Translations under genes and position numbers: made by a program
Shown here: piece after piece, positions 15,078 to 21,405 of the stretch
Numbering within the stretch: the first letter of the stretch is position 1
How the letters are laid out: every line of letters begins with the position of its first letter
NCBI GenBank assembly: GCA_023425285.1
Contig: JAFACY010000198.1
Location: forward strand, 1 to 22,223
Direction: 5' to 3'
DNA length: 22,223 nt
Source of the DNA: Bacillota bacterium
GTDB taxonomy: Bacteria; Bacillota; Clostridia; Tissierellales; Sedimentibacteraceae
The notes under the pieces: model-generated
The model's database searches: none
What the model was told of the DNA's origin: nothing
What the model saw: the letters and a program-made list of their open reading frames with translations, nothing else

Positions 15078-16157
15078 TTATTCATATATATTTACTATTC
15101 TCTCCCCAACTATATCCATATTCAGATATTCCTCATGTCTTTTTGGTATAGTTACAACATCAGGGTTCCCGTCGCTTATAAATCTTTCTCTCGTACCATT
15201 TTCAAAGGACCTGAAATAATCGTATATGCCGCAGTTATCAACATTTATTTCACTGGCTGTAACTCTGTAAAGACTGTTAAAATTATTCAGAGTATCAAAC
15301 GGTGAATAAGCCGGTCTCCAACCCACATCAAGGGTTGCAATTGTTTTGTACTTATTCCCCTCATATTCCCCGCTTAGCATACTATCCAGATTTTCATCCT
15401 TCGGGTTGCTTCCGTGAGGCAATGCCAGAGTTTCAACCTCATAATCAGGTATGATTGCTTTTATGATGTTATTTACAGAGCCTATCTCCGCCTGAATATC
15501 ATCCGAGCTTAACAGCTCCATCTCATAGTGGTTGTACGTGTGATTTCCTATATCGTAGCCGTTTTCTACCAGCCATTTTATTTTTTGTTCCACATACTCT
15601 TTTTGTCCGAATGGGTTGGAGTTTAAGAAAAAGCTCACAGTAACATCAAAATCATCATATTTCTTTTTGAATTCTTCCAATATGCCAACCGTACAGTCAG
15701 GATCAATTGTCAATTCGCCGTCTTTTTCTATATAATTGAAATTATTCTGCCTTCCGTCATCAAATGTTAATATTATGGGAGTATAGCCTGCCTTTGTCTT
15801 TATTTCCCCCTTAGCATAATCATTCAGGCTTATCATCTGATATTTGTTCTGATACATATATTCTAAATCCCTGCGGAAATTTTCGGGAGTTCTTTGCCAT
15901 ACCGATTCTTCCGGTCCTATACCGTGGTACATAAGAATCATGATTTCTCCAAGCTCATTCGGCTCAAGAGATAAATCAATCGCCGCCACAAGGTCAACCT
16001 CTTCTGATGGTTCCGGTTCTTCAGGTTCTTCTGTTTCAGGAAGCTGCCCGCCCTGTTCATTTTTCGGTTCTTCATTTGTAACCTCTTTTTCCTTCGCAGA
16101 GCATGCAGCTAAAACAAGCACCATAATCATAAAAATGATAATAATTTTTTTCTTCAT
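15078..16157 (-). CDS. Polysaccharide deacetylase lipoprotein (NodB/CE4 family)
   Basis: This 359-residue protein starts with a lysine-rich, hydrophobic signal and a lipobox, VLAAC, with C19 as lipidation site. A low-complexity Glu/Pro spacer (about residues 23-54) should hold the domain away from the membrane. The NodB domain shows MILMYHGIG, ILTFDDG (D133, D134) and GNHTYNH (H206, H210), the metal-binding Asp-His-His set, and ALPHGSNP. CE4 enzymes remove N-acetyl groups from peptidoglycan, chitin or other glycans. The substrate is not evident, and the GH18 enzyme in this window has a possibly related target. The ATG at 16157 follows a GGGGATGG-type site. It is a single gene ended by a strong hairpin. 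Confidence 0.92.
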   Translation of the reverse strand: MKKKIIIIFMIMVLVLAACSAKEKEVTNEEPKNEQGGQLPETEEPEEPEPSEEVDLVAAIDLSLEPNELGEIMILMYHGIGPEESVWQRTPENFRRDLEYMYQNKYQMISLNDYAKGEIKTKAGYTPIILTFDDGRQNNFNYIEKDGELTIDPDCTVGILEEFKKKYDDFDVTVSFFLNSNPFGQKEYVEQKIKWLVENGYDIGNHTYNHYEMELLSSDDIQAEIGSVNNIIKAIIPDYEVETLALPHGSNPKDENLDSMLSGEYEGNKYKTIATLDVGWRPAYSPFDTLNNFNSLYRVTASEINVDNCGIYDYFRSFENGTRERFISDGNPDVVTIPKRHEEYLNMDIVGERIVNIYE

Positions 16158-16221
16158 TGACTTCCATCCCCTTATTGTTTAATGATACGTCAATTGTATA
16201 ACATCTGCAGCAATATGTCCA

Positions 16222-16240
16222 CATGAAGAATTTTCATATT
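16222..16240. repeat. 19-bp direct repeat, left copy
   Basis: CATGAAGAATTTTCATATT is identical to 16391-16409. Its first 15 bases are themselves a near-palindrome. The two copies bracket a 150-bp segment made of a 27-bp palindrome plus a 122-bp inverted-repeat element. Confidence 0.9.
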
Positions 16241-16267
16241 CATATTGATGACAAAGTCATCAATATG
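16241..16267. repeat. Perfect 27-bp palindrome
   Basis: CATATTGATGAC and GTCATCAATATG form a perfect 12-bp stem around an AAA loop. It abuts the left direct repeat and is one base from the inverted-repeat element. It may be a separate small insertion, a binding site, or a hairpin in the RNA. Confidence 0.9.
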
Positions 16268-16268
16268 A

Positions 16269-16390
16269 CAGGCTGTTGAAAAAGTTCATCCTGCAAGGCG
16301 CCGTAAGCTGGGCAACCGCAGCGTATTTGACATACGTGAGGATTGGCCAGTGAAGCGGCAACGACGCAGGGGGATTTTTTCAGCAGCCTG
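16269..16390. mobile_element. MITE/REP-like palindromic repeat element, 122 bp
   Basis: The ends are CAGGCTGTTGAAAAA (16269-16283) and TTTTTCAGCAGCCTG (16376-16390), inverted repeats with one mismatch over 15 bp. The interior is markedly GC-richer than the flanks and folds back imperfectly around CGTAT-TTGAC-ATACG (16322-16336), so the whole unit is one long imperfect hairpin. The GCTGTTGAAAAA/TTTTTCAGCAGC termini with a CAGCGTATTTGACATACGTG-type centre recur as interspersed repeats in many anaerobes, from memory. No coding capacity is seen. It is presumably mobilised in trans, if at all. Confidence 0.75.
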
Positions 16391-16409
16391 CATGAAGAAT
16401 TTTCATATT
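16391..16409. repeat. 19-bp direct repeat, right copy
   Basis: This is identical to 16222-16240 and sits directly after the element's right end. It lies just upstream of the DUF4364 promoter. Confidence 0.9.
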
Positions 16410-16413
16410 ATTG

Positions 16414-16441
16414 TTGTTATTAGCCAATAATTTGGTATAAT
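16414..16441 (+). promoter_or_regulatory. Promoter of the DUF4364 gene
   Basis: A -35-like TTGTTA (16414-16419) and a perfect TATAAT (16436-16441) are 16 bases apart, with a TGG extension at 16433-16435. It starts only five bases after the right direct repeat, so the insertion stopped just short of it. Confidence 0.7.
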
Positions 16442-16475
16442 TAATATAGTAACTTAACAGCATTCAGGAGGAAGA

Positions 16476-17006
16476 ATGAGTAACGGAAATAAAATAGCTC
16501 AGGATAAGCTTAAGCTTTTATACATATTGAATTTTATCAATGTACCATTGACAAATATTGAAATAACTAATTTTATATTAGATAACAACATTCTTGATTA
16601 TTTTACATTGCAGGGGCTGTTGTCTGATTTATGTGATTCTAAATTTATAGTTTTAAATTCAAAAAAAGGCAATGAATATTATGCAATATCCGAAGCCGGA
16701 ATAGCTGCTCTGGATATGTTTGGGGAAATACTGCCCGAATATTTTAAAAATGAAGTGAAAACAAATTTATCGTATCTGAAAAAGGAGATAAAAAAACATA
16801 GAGATCTTCTGGGGCATTATTATAAGAGAAAGGACGATGAATTTATCGTATCCCTTCAGGTCATGGAAAATGAATCCGTCATTTTCAGCTTAAGCATTAA
16901 TGTTATCGATGAGGCAACAGCAAAAAACATATGCAAAAAATGGGATTCAAATCCTGAAGAAATATTTTCTAACATAGTAAAGACTCTTACATCAGAGCTT
17001 AATTAA
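16476..17006 (+). CDS. DUF4364 family protein, winged-helix-like
   Basis: The 176-residue protein resembles the DUF4364 family found in Clostridia. The first 80 residues look like a winged helix (KLKLLYILNFINVPLTNIE, then LQGLLSDLCDSKFI and YYAISEAGIAALDMF). They are followed by a basic helix (about 95-112) and a beta-rich C-terminal part with FIVSLQVMENESVIFSL. It may bind DNA as a transcriptional regulator, but no target is known to me. GGAGG precedes the ATG. It ends in an 8-base tail-to-tail overlap with the convergent propeller gene, and no terminator is visible between them. Confidence 0.85.
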   Translation: MSNGNKIAQDKLKLLYILNFINVPLTNIEITNFILDNNILDYFTLQGLLSDLCDSKFIVLNSKKGNEYYAISEAGIAALDMFGEILPEYFKNEVKTNLSYLKKEIKKHRDLLGHYYKRKDDEFIVSLQVMENESVIFSLSINVIDEATAKNICKKWDSNPEEIFSNIVKTLTSELN

Positions 17007-17898
17007 TAACTTTTATACAGCCGGGAGTAAAGGAAATATCTAGATTCTTTGTAATTGTATGATTATCCTTGTCTACGGCTGTTATTTGATTCTTTTTGGA
17101 ATTATTGATATACACATAATGTTTTCCCACCGTCAGACTTTCAGGATAACCCCCTAAATAGACCGTTTTTACTAATTCCTTTTTTGCCATATCTATGATA
17201 TACAGATTTTTGTCAACTATATTTATCAGGTATATTTTATCGTTATCTTCGTCAAAATCGAAATCCGAGCCTAAGCCTTCAATTTTTATGACCTTTTCTA
17301 TTTCGCCCGTTGCAAGGTTTATAAAGTTAATGTTTGTATGTACGTTGCCGTTTACAAAGTAAGTCATAACAATCAAGCAGCCCTTCAATATAAACATGTG
17401 CATGGGCTTTCCGTTTGTTTTTAAGCATCTTTTTTCTTCTCTGTTTTCCGAATATTCCATAATTTCATTTTCTTCATAGCAGCATATGTAGAGCTTTTTG
17501 CTGTTTGGATCGTATAAAACATCATGAGTCTTGATACCGGCAGGGATGGATTCCGTCAATGTAAAGTTAGCTATGTCTATTACGGAAATATTATCCGATT
17601 CAAAGTTTGCAACATAAATATTATTTTCATCCAATGCAATGTGACGTGGGTCTCTGCCAACATTCGTTTCTGAAATTTCATTAAGCTTCATATCGTATTT
17701 ATATATTTTATTATTGTATGAATCTATCATATATACGCAGTCATGCATGTTAACTATGCTGTGAATTGCAATTTTTTCTGACTTGCCTATATAGACTGCC
17801 TTTTTACAAATATATTGTTCTTCTGATAGTTCAAGTATAAACAAAAATGACTTACCCTGGCTGTTTCCTGTTACAGATAATATTTCGTTACATATCAA
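16999..17898 (-). CDS. YncE-like beta-propeller protein without export signal
   Basis: The protein has about 299 residues and repeated four-strand blade motifs of the YVTN/NHL type: NNIYVANFESDNISVIDI, KLYICCYEENEIMEYS, DKIYLINIVDKNLYIIDM and HYVYINNSKKNQITAVD. Most of its length is propeller, with no signal peptide, lipobox or membrane helix, so it is probably cytoplasmic or forespore/mother-cell located. The start is inferred as TTG at 17898, 8 bases after GGAGG. The longer frame reaching 18051 overlaps the ferritin gene and its promoter and is unlikely. A sigma-K-like motif (AC-N16-CATAGACTA) lies just upstream, but very close to the ribosome site. Ligand and role are unknown. Confidence 0.8.
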   Translation of the reverse strand: MICNEILSVTGNSQGKSFLFILELSEEQYICKKAVYIGKSEKIAIHSIVNMHDCVYMIDSYNNKIYKYDMKLNEISETNVGRDPRHIALDENNIYVANFESDNISVIDIANFTLTESIPAGIKTHDVLYDPNSKKLYICCYEENEIMEYSENREEKRCLKTNGKPMHMFILKGCLIVMTYFVNGNVHTNINFINLATGEIEKVIKIEGLGSDFDFDEDNDKIYLINIVDKNLYIIDMAKKELVKTVYLGGYPESLTVGKHYVYINNSKKNQITAVDKDNHTITKNLDISFTPGCIKVIN

Positions 17899-17954
17899 AG
17901 CAATCACCTCCATATAGTCTATGATAAAATTTAAAAGAAGTGAGTGTTTTAAAA

Positions 17955-17982
17955 TTGCTTTTTTGGGGTAATATTTTATATA
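17955..17982 (+). promoter_or_regulatory. Sigma-A-type promoter of ferritin
   Basis: A -35 TTGCTT (17955-17960) and a -10-like TATATA (17977-17982) are 16 bases apart, followed by AAGGAG and the ferritin start. I see no convincing Fur or PerR box. Confidence 0.6.
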
Positions 17983-18004
17983 TAGCTTAAGAAGGAGATT
18001 AATT

Positions 18005-18520
18005 ATGATAAAAGAGAATGTGGTAAAATTATTAAACGAACAAATTAACAAAGAAATGTATTCCGCTTATTTATACCTGGATATGTCAAATTACTATATT
18101 GATAACGGATTGGATGGTTTCGGAAACTGGTTCAAGGTTCAGGCACAGGAAGAAATGGATCATGCAATGCTGTTTATTCAATATATGCAAAACAATGGTT
18201 TATGCGTTAAACTGACAGAAATCGCTGCTCCGGATATAGAATTCAAGAGCTATGATGCTCCTCTGAACGAAGCTTTCAAGCATGAACAGTTTGTTACAGA
18301 TTCAATTCATAACATTTATTATGAAGCATCTCAAGCTAAGGATTACAGGACTATGCAGTTCTTAGACTGGTTCATAATGGAGCAGGGCGAGGAAGAAAAA
18401 AATGCGGATGAACTTATACAAAAATACAAGAATTTCGGAACAGATCCAAAGGGTCTATACCTTTTAAATACAGAATTAAAGGCAAGAGTTTACGCTCCCC
18501 CATCATTGGTTTTAGATTAA
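18005..18520 (+). CDS. ftnA: Non-haem ferritin
   Basis: The 171-residue protein is a bacterial ferritin-type subunit, expected to form a 24-mer shell that oxidises Fe(II) and stores the mineral in the cytoplasm. The ferroxidase ligands fall at the same positions as in E. coli FtnA: E17, E50, H53, E94, Q127 and E130, seen in NKEMYSAYLYLDMS, QAQEEMDHA, FKHEQFV and FIMEQGEEE. E49 and E126, also present, match the extra third-iron site. AAGGAG precedes the ATG by 8 bases. It is a single gene, divergent from the propeller gene and closed by a strong terminator. Confidence 0.96.
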   Translation: MIKENVVKLLNEQINKEMYSAYLYLDMSNYYIDNGLDGFGNWFKVQAQEEMDHAMLFIQYMQNNGLCVKLTEIAAPDIEFKSYDAPLNEAFKHEQFVTDSIHNIYYEASQAKDYRTMQFLDWFIMEQGEEEKNADELIQKYKNFGTDPKGLYLLNTELKARVYAPPSLVLD

Positions 18521-18542
18521 TACCTGAATCAATGTTCAATAT

Positions 18543-18573
18543 AAAAAATACAGCAGAAAATGCTGTATTTTTT
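18543..18573. terminator. Bidirectional terminator between ferritin and LysM genes
   Basis: AAAAAATACAGCA and TGCTGTATTTTTT form a perfect 13-bp stem with a GAAAA loop. A and T runs on both sides let it serve both convergent genes. Confidence 0.9.
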
Positions 18574-18599
18574 ATTTACTTATGCTCTGACCACTTCCG

Positions 18600-19307
18600 T
18601 TATGCTCTTGGTATGCAGACTCTTGTTCCCACAATTAAAAAATTAGCGGGTCGTAAGCCGGGATTGGCAATCAAAAGCTGTGAAGGTGTAAGATTGTTGG
18701 CAATTGCAACAGTCGAAAGCGTATCTCCTGTCTTGATAATATATTCTGCCGCATTTTCTGAGCATGCTTCAAAATTTTCCGGCGGTATGCACAACTCTGT
18801 TCCCGGAACAATTACATTAGCATTGAAGCTTCTGTTAACACTCATTAATTCATTCAGGCTCAGATTGTAGCTGATTAAAATATCACTCAAACGAGTTCCT
18901 TCCTGGATTGTAACTACTGTACCAAAGGGACAGCCTGCCGGAACATTTGGTATACATATCTCCTGACCAACTTTTAAATCGTATGGATTTGCCTCAGGAT
19001 TTGCCTCAAGCAATAAGTTAAGAGGTATTTCGTATGTCCGTGCTATGTTATAAAAGCTGTCTCCTTCCCGGATAATATAATAAGCACCGTTCACACACGG
19101 TGGTCTCTGAGGCACCCTCGGTACGCACAATGACATACCTTCAGTCAGGGTTCTCAGGCGCAGGGTCGGATTTAATTCCAGCAGTCCCACCAAATTTGTG
19201 CCGAATCTTGCCGCTATAGAATTTAATGTATCTCCGGGCTGAACAACGTAAGGCATTGTATTTGCATTAGGACACTGAACCTGATTCTGGTTTTGTCTAT
19301 AAATCAT
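18600..19307 (-). CDS. Four-LysM-domain protein with regularly placed cysteines
   Basis: The 235-residue protein is nearly all LysM: four domains at about 19-63, 76-120, 129-175 and 189-234, each starting with a (V/I)xxGDT-like strand and ending in xC(V/I)P. LysM modules bind N-acetylglucosamine-containing glycans such as peptidoglycan. No catalytic domain and no signal peptide are present. Eight cysteines bracket the domains in pairs: 12/61, 71/118, 126/173 and 182/231. LysM proteins without signal peptides in spore formers are often coat or cortex proteins made in the mother cell, which is my inference here. GAGGTGAT precedes the ATG at 19307. It is a single gene. Confidence 0.9.
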   Translation of the reverse strand: MIYRQNQNQVQCPNANTMPYVVQPGDTLNSIAARFGTNLVGLLELNPTLRLRTLTEGMSLCVPRVPQRPPCVNGAYYIIREGDSFYNIARTYEIPLNLLLEANPEANPYDLKVGQEICIPNVPAGCPFGTVVTIQEGTRLSDILISYNLSLNELMSVNRSFNANVIVPGTELCIPPENFEACSENAAEYIIKTGDTLSTVAIANNLTPSQLLIANPGLRPANFLIVGTRVCIPRA

Positions 19308-19400
19308 TATATAATCACCTCATAATATAATTTGTTATTTTATAATATTCGTAAGGTGATTAAAGTTTCTTAAATATTATGTTGAAAGCTGTATTATTAA

Positions 19401-19844
19401 TTAAACATTTGCAAATTTATCACGCTCTGAAACCGCTAACTTGTCGCAGCGCTCATTATATTCATGTCCGTTATGACCTAAGACGTGAACAAATTTAACA
19501 TTGTGCCCGTTCATTGCTTTTAATAATCTTTCCCACAAATCTACATTAAGGACAGGTTTTCCGTCAGCCTTTTTCCAGTTTTTCCTCTGCCACGAGCTGA
19601 GCCAGCCCTTATTGATTGCATCTGCAACATATTTTGAATCGGTTGTGACTGTAACGTCACACTTCTCCTTAAGCGCTTCAAAACCAATAATGACTCCCAT
19701 AAGCTCCATTCTGTTGTTAGTCGTATTCTTTTCCCCGCCGCTGAGCTCTGATTCCTTGCCGTTGTATTCCAATATTACCCCATAACCGCCCGGACCGGGA
19801 TTTCCGCTGCATGCACCGTCCGAATAAATATTTACCTTTTTCAT
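19401..19844 (-). CDS. rnhA: Ribonuclease HI
   Basis: RNase HI cuts the RNA strand of RNA-DNA hybrids. The 147-residue protein has the complete catalytic set: D9 in SDGACSGNPGPGG, E47 in NRMELMG, D69 in TTDSKYV and D134 in ERCDKLA, plus H124 in LGHNGH. It includes the basic loop GWLSSWQRKNWKKADGK, as in E. coli RnhA. The start is the ATG at 19844. An in-frame ATG at 19898 is upstream of the predicted -10 box and would add a meaningless basic leader. An AGGCGG site precedes the chosen ATG. It is a single gene between the LysM gene and a small membrane peptide. Confidence 0.96.
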   Translation of the reverse strand: MKKVNIYSDGACSGNPGPGGYGVILEYNGKESELSGGEKNTTNNRMELMGVIIGFEALKEKCDVTVTTDSKYVADAINKGWLSSWQRKNWKKADGKPVLNVDLWERLLKAMNGHNVKFVHVLGHNGHEYNERCDKLAVSERDKFANV

Positions 19845-19884
19845 TTCATTCCGCCTGTGTTTGTATTTTCTACGATTACATTTC

Positions 19885-19913
19885 AGTATACAGTTCATTT
19901 ATGTCAAAATCAA
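19885..19913 (-). promoter_or_regulatory. Sigma-A-type promoter of rnhA
   Basis: On the minus strand, TTGATT (19908-19913) and TATACT (19885-19890) are 17 bases apart. The predicted leader is about 34 bases, consistent with the start at 19844. Confidence 0.75.
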
Positions 19914-19942
19914 GGGAAAAAGTCCGATATAAACCAAGAGCC

Positions 19943-19977
19943 ATAAAATAAGAGCTGAACTTATTAAGCACAGCCCT
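19943..19977 (-). terminator. Terminator of the small membrane peptide gene
   Basis: AGGGCTG and CAGCTCT (19951-19957 with 19971-19977) pair with one G-U. An inner CTT-AAT-AAG extends the hairpin after a 2-base mismatch. TATTTTAT follows on the minus strand. Confidence 0.6.
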
Positions 19978-19998
19978 TATAGTTAAAACCTAAGTACT

Positions 19999-20160
19999 TT
20001 ATCTGCAGCAACCGTTTCTGCCGCCGCCGATACCACCAATCAGATCATTTCCGCCAAGCAGCCAGAAAATCACAAATATAATTATAATCCATTCTATCCA
20101 GTTATTATCGCATCCTCTGTCACAGCCGCCAAAGTTAGCAGCTCTTACTTCATCTGACAT
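19999..20160 (-). CDS. 53-residue glycine/cysteine-rich single-pass membrane peptide
   Basis: This short frame is supported by an AGAGAGGTGA ribosome site, a following hairpin terminator and an upstream sporulation-type promoter. The N-terminus is polar with two cysteines (GGCDRGCDNN). One membrane helix follows (about 21-35, WIEWIIIIFVIFWLL), and the tail is glycine-rich and ends in GCCR. The composition recalls the small YjcZ-type spore proteins, and many clostridial hypotheticals with a tryptophan/isoleucine helix and Gly/Cys tail. I cannot assign a family with certainty. Likely location is a spore or mother-cell membrane or the coat. Four cysteines in 53 residues could crosslink or bind metal. 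Confidence 0.8.
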   Translation of the reverse strand: MSDEVRAANFGGCDRGCDNNWIEWIIIIFVIFWLLGGNDLIGGIGGGRNGCCR

Positions 20161-20188
20161 ATATATTCACCTCTCTTTTACTTTATCT

Positions 20189-20215
20189 TAATATATGTAG
20201 GTGAATATAATTTGT
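20189..20215 (-). promoter_or_regulatory. Sigma-K-like promoter of the 53-residue peptide gene
   Basis: On the minus strand AC (20214-20215), 16 bases, then CATATATTA (20189-20197) match the sigma-K consensus AC-N16/17-CATAnnnTA exactly. The expected start leaves about 25 bases before the ATG. No good sigma-A pair was seen in this gap. Confidence 0.55.
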
Positions 20216-20231
20216 GAATGCTAAAAAAGAA

Positions 20232-21392
20232 TTATATAATTTCCAATGTCGAATAGACTTTATTTATCAGTTCTTCAACATCAAGTTTTCCTTCCGAAAT
20301 CAAAATAGAATCCAATTTAGGATTTATGAGCGGATGTGTGGGAGCAAATACGGAGCAGCAGTCATCATAGGGTAAAATCGATGTTTCATAGGTTCCTATT
20401 TCCTTAGCTCTGTCTATTATTTCAGTCTTATCCATGCCGATTACCGGCTTGAGTATGGGCATCTCTATGGAATTTTCTATAACAATCATGGATTTCATAG
20501 TCTGGCTTGCAACCTGACCTAATGATTCGCCCGTTATAAGCATCTCGATTCCGTTTTCTTTTGCAAGTTTTTCTGCAATTCTCATCATGAAGCGCCTTGC
20601 CAAAATTGTTGTTTCTTCTTCCCTGCAATGCTCCTTTATGGCTTTATGTACCTCCAGCAAATTAACGCTGTAAAGCTTGATTTTCCCGCAATACTCTTCT
20701 AGTATTTCCTTGAGACGCTTAACCTTTTCATTAGCTCTTTCAGATGTAAACGGATATGTGTGGAAATATAGAGCGCTGATTTCAACTCCCCTTTTTGCAA
20801 TCATATAGCCTGCCACAGGGCTGTCGATTCCTCCGGATAAAAGCAAAAGAGCCTTTCCGCAGGAGCCAATGGGCATTCCTCCCACTGTGGTTATCCTTTC
20901 TGAGGATATGTAACAGTTTTTCTTGATATCTATCAATATTTCTATGTCCGGATTATGTACATCAACAGTTACATCGGGAAACGCATCCAATATCTCTCCG
21001 CCTGCCAATGCACTGAAATCCATAGATTTAATGGGAAATGTCTTATCTCCCCTCTTTGTATTTATCTTGAATGTCTTTATGTTTTGCTTTTCTTTAAGGT
21101 ATCCGAACAATTCAATTGCTTTTTTCATAATGATTTCCGGATTTTTTTCAACCTTTATGGATGGGCTTATAACAACTATTCCAAAAACCTTTTTTACCTT
21201 ATTTATGATTCCGTCCATATCATCAATATGCTTCGTTTCTATAAACACCTTGCCTAATTCCTTGTATATGGATACATCCTTGTATTCCTTCAACGCGTAT
21301 CTTATTTGCTCCGTGAGCTTATGTTCAAAGGAACCTCTGTTTTTTCCCTTTAAAAATATTTCTCCAAAGCTTACTGCCACAACATTGTACAT
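20232..21392 (-). CDS. thiI: tRNA 4-thiouridine synthase ThiI (no rhodanese domain)
   Basis: ThiI adenylates U8 of tRNA and adds sulfur to give 4-thiouridine. The 386-residue protein has the N-terminal ferredoxin-like region and THUMP domain (about 1-165), then the PP-loop ATPase with LLLSGGIDSPVAG (SGGIDS at about 186-191), a LITGESLGQVASQT block and the C-terminal PYDDCCSVFAPTHP. C345 or C346 lies at the position of the conserved PP-loop cysteine. It stops before the C-terminal rhodanese domain of E. coli ThiI, the form found in Bacillus. There a dedicated NifS-like enzyme (NifZ) supplies sulfur, as the upstream gene here presumably does. The ATG follows AGAAAGG, 13 bases after the nifS stop. 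Confidence 0.96.
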   Translation of the reverse strand: MYNVVAVSFGEIFLKGKNRGSFEHKLTEQIRYALKEYKDVSIYKELGKVFIETKHIDDMDGIINKVKKVFGIVVISPSIKVEKNPEIIMKKAIELFGYLKEKQNIKTFKINTKRGDKTFPIKSMDFSALAGGEILDAFPDVTVDVHNPDIEILIDIKKNCYISSERITTVGGMPIGSCGKALLLLSGGIDSPVAGYMIAKRGVEISALYFHTYPFTSERANEKVKRLKEILEEYCGKIKLYSVNLLEVHKAIKEHCREEETTILARRFMMRIAEKLAKENGIEMLITGESLGQVASQTMKSMIVIENSIEMPILKPVIGMDKTEIIDRAKEIGTYETSILPYDDCCSVFAPTHPLINPKLDSILISEGKLDVEELINKVYSTLEII

Positions 21393-21405
21393 ATATTTTT
21401 CCTTT

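Noticed and set aside
17899..18051. N-terminal extension of the propeller protein with a hydrophobic stretch
   Set aside because: It overlaps the divergent ferritin gene and its promoter. The hydrophobic part is AT-rich non-coding sequence read by chance, and GGAGGTGAT marks a later start.
19308..19400. Sigma-E-like promoter for the LysM gene
   Set aside because: An ATATT element is present, but the -10 (ATATTATG) is a poor match and the region is very AT-rich, so no call was made.
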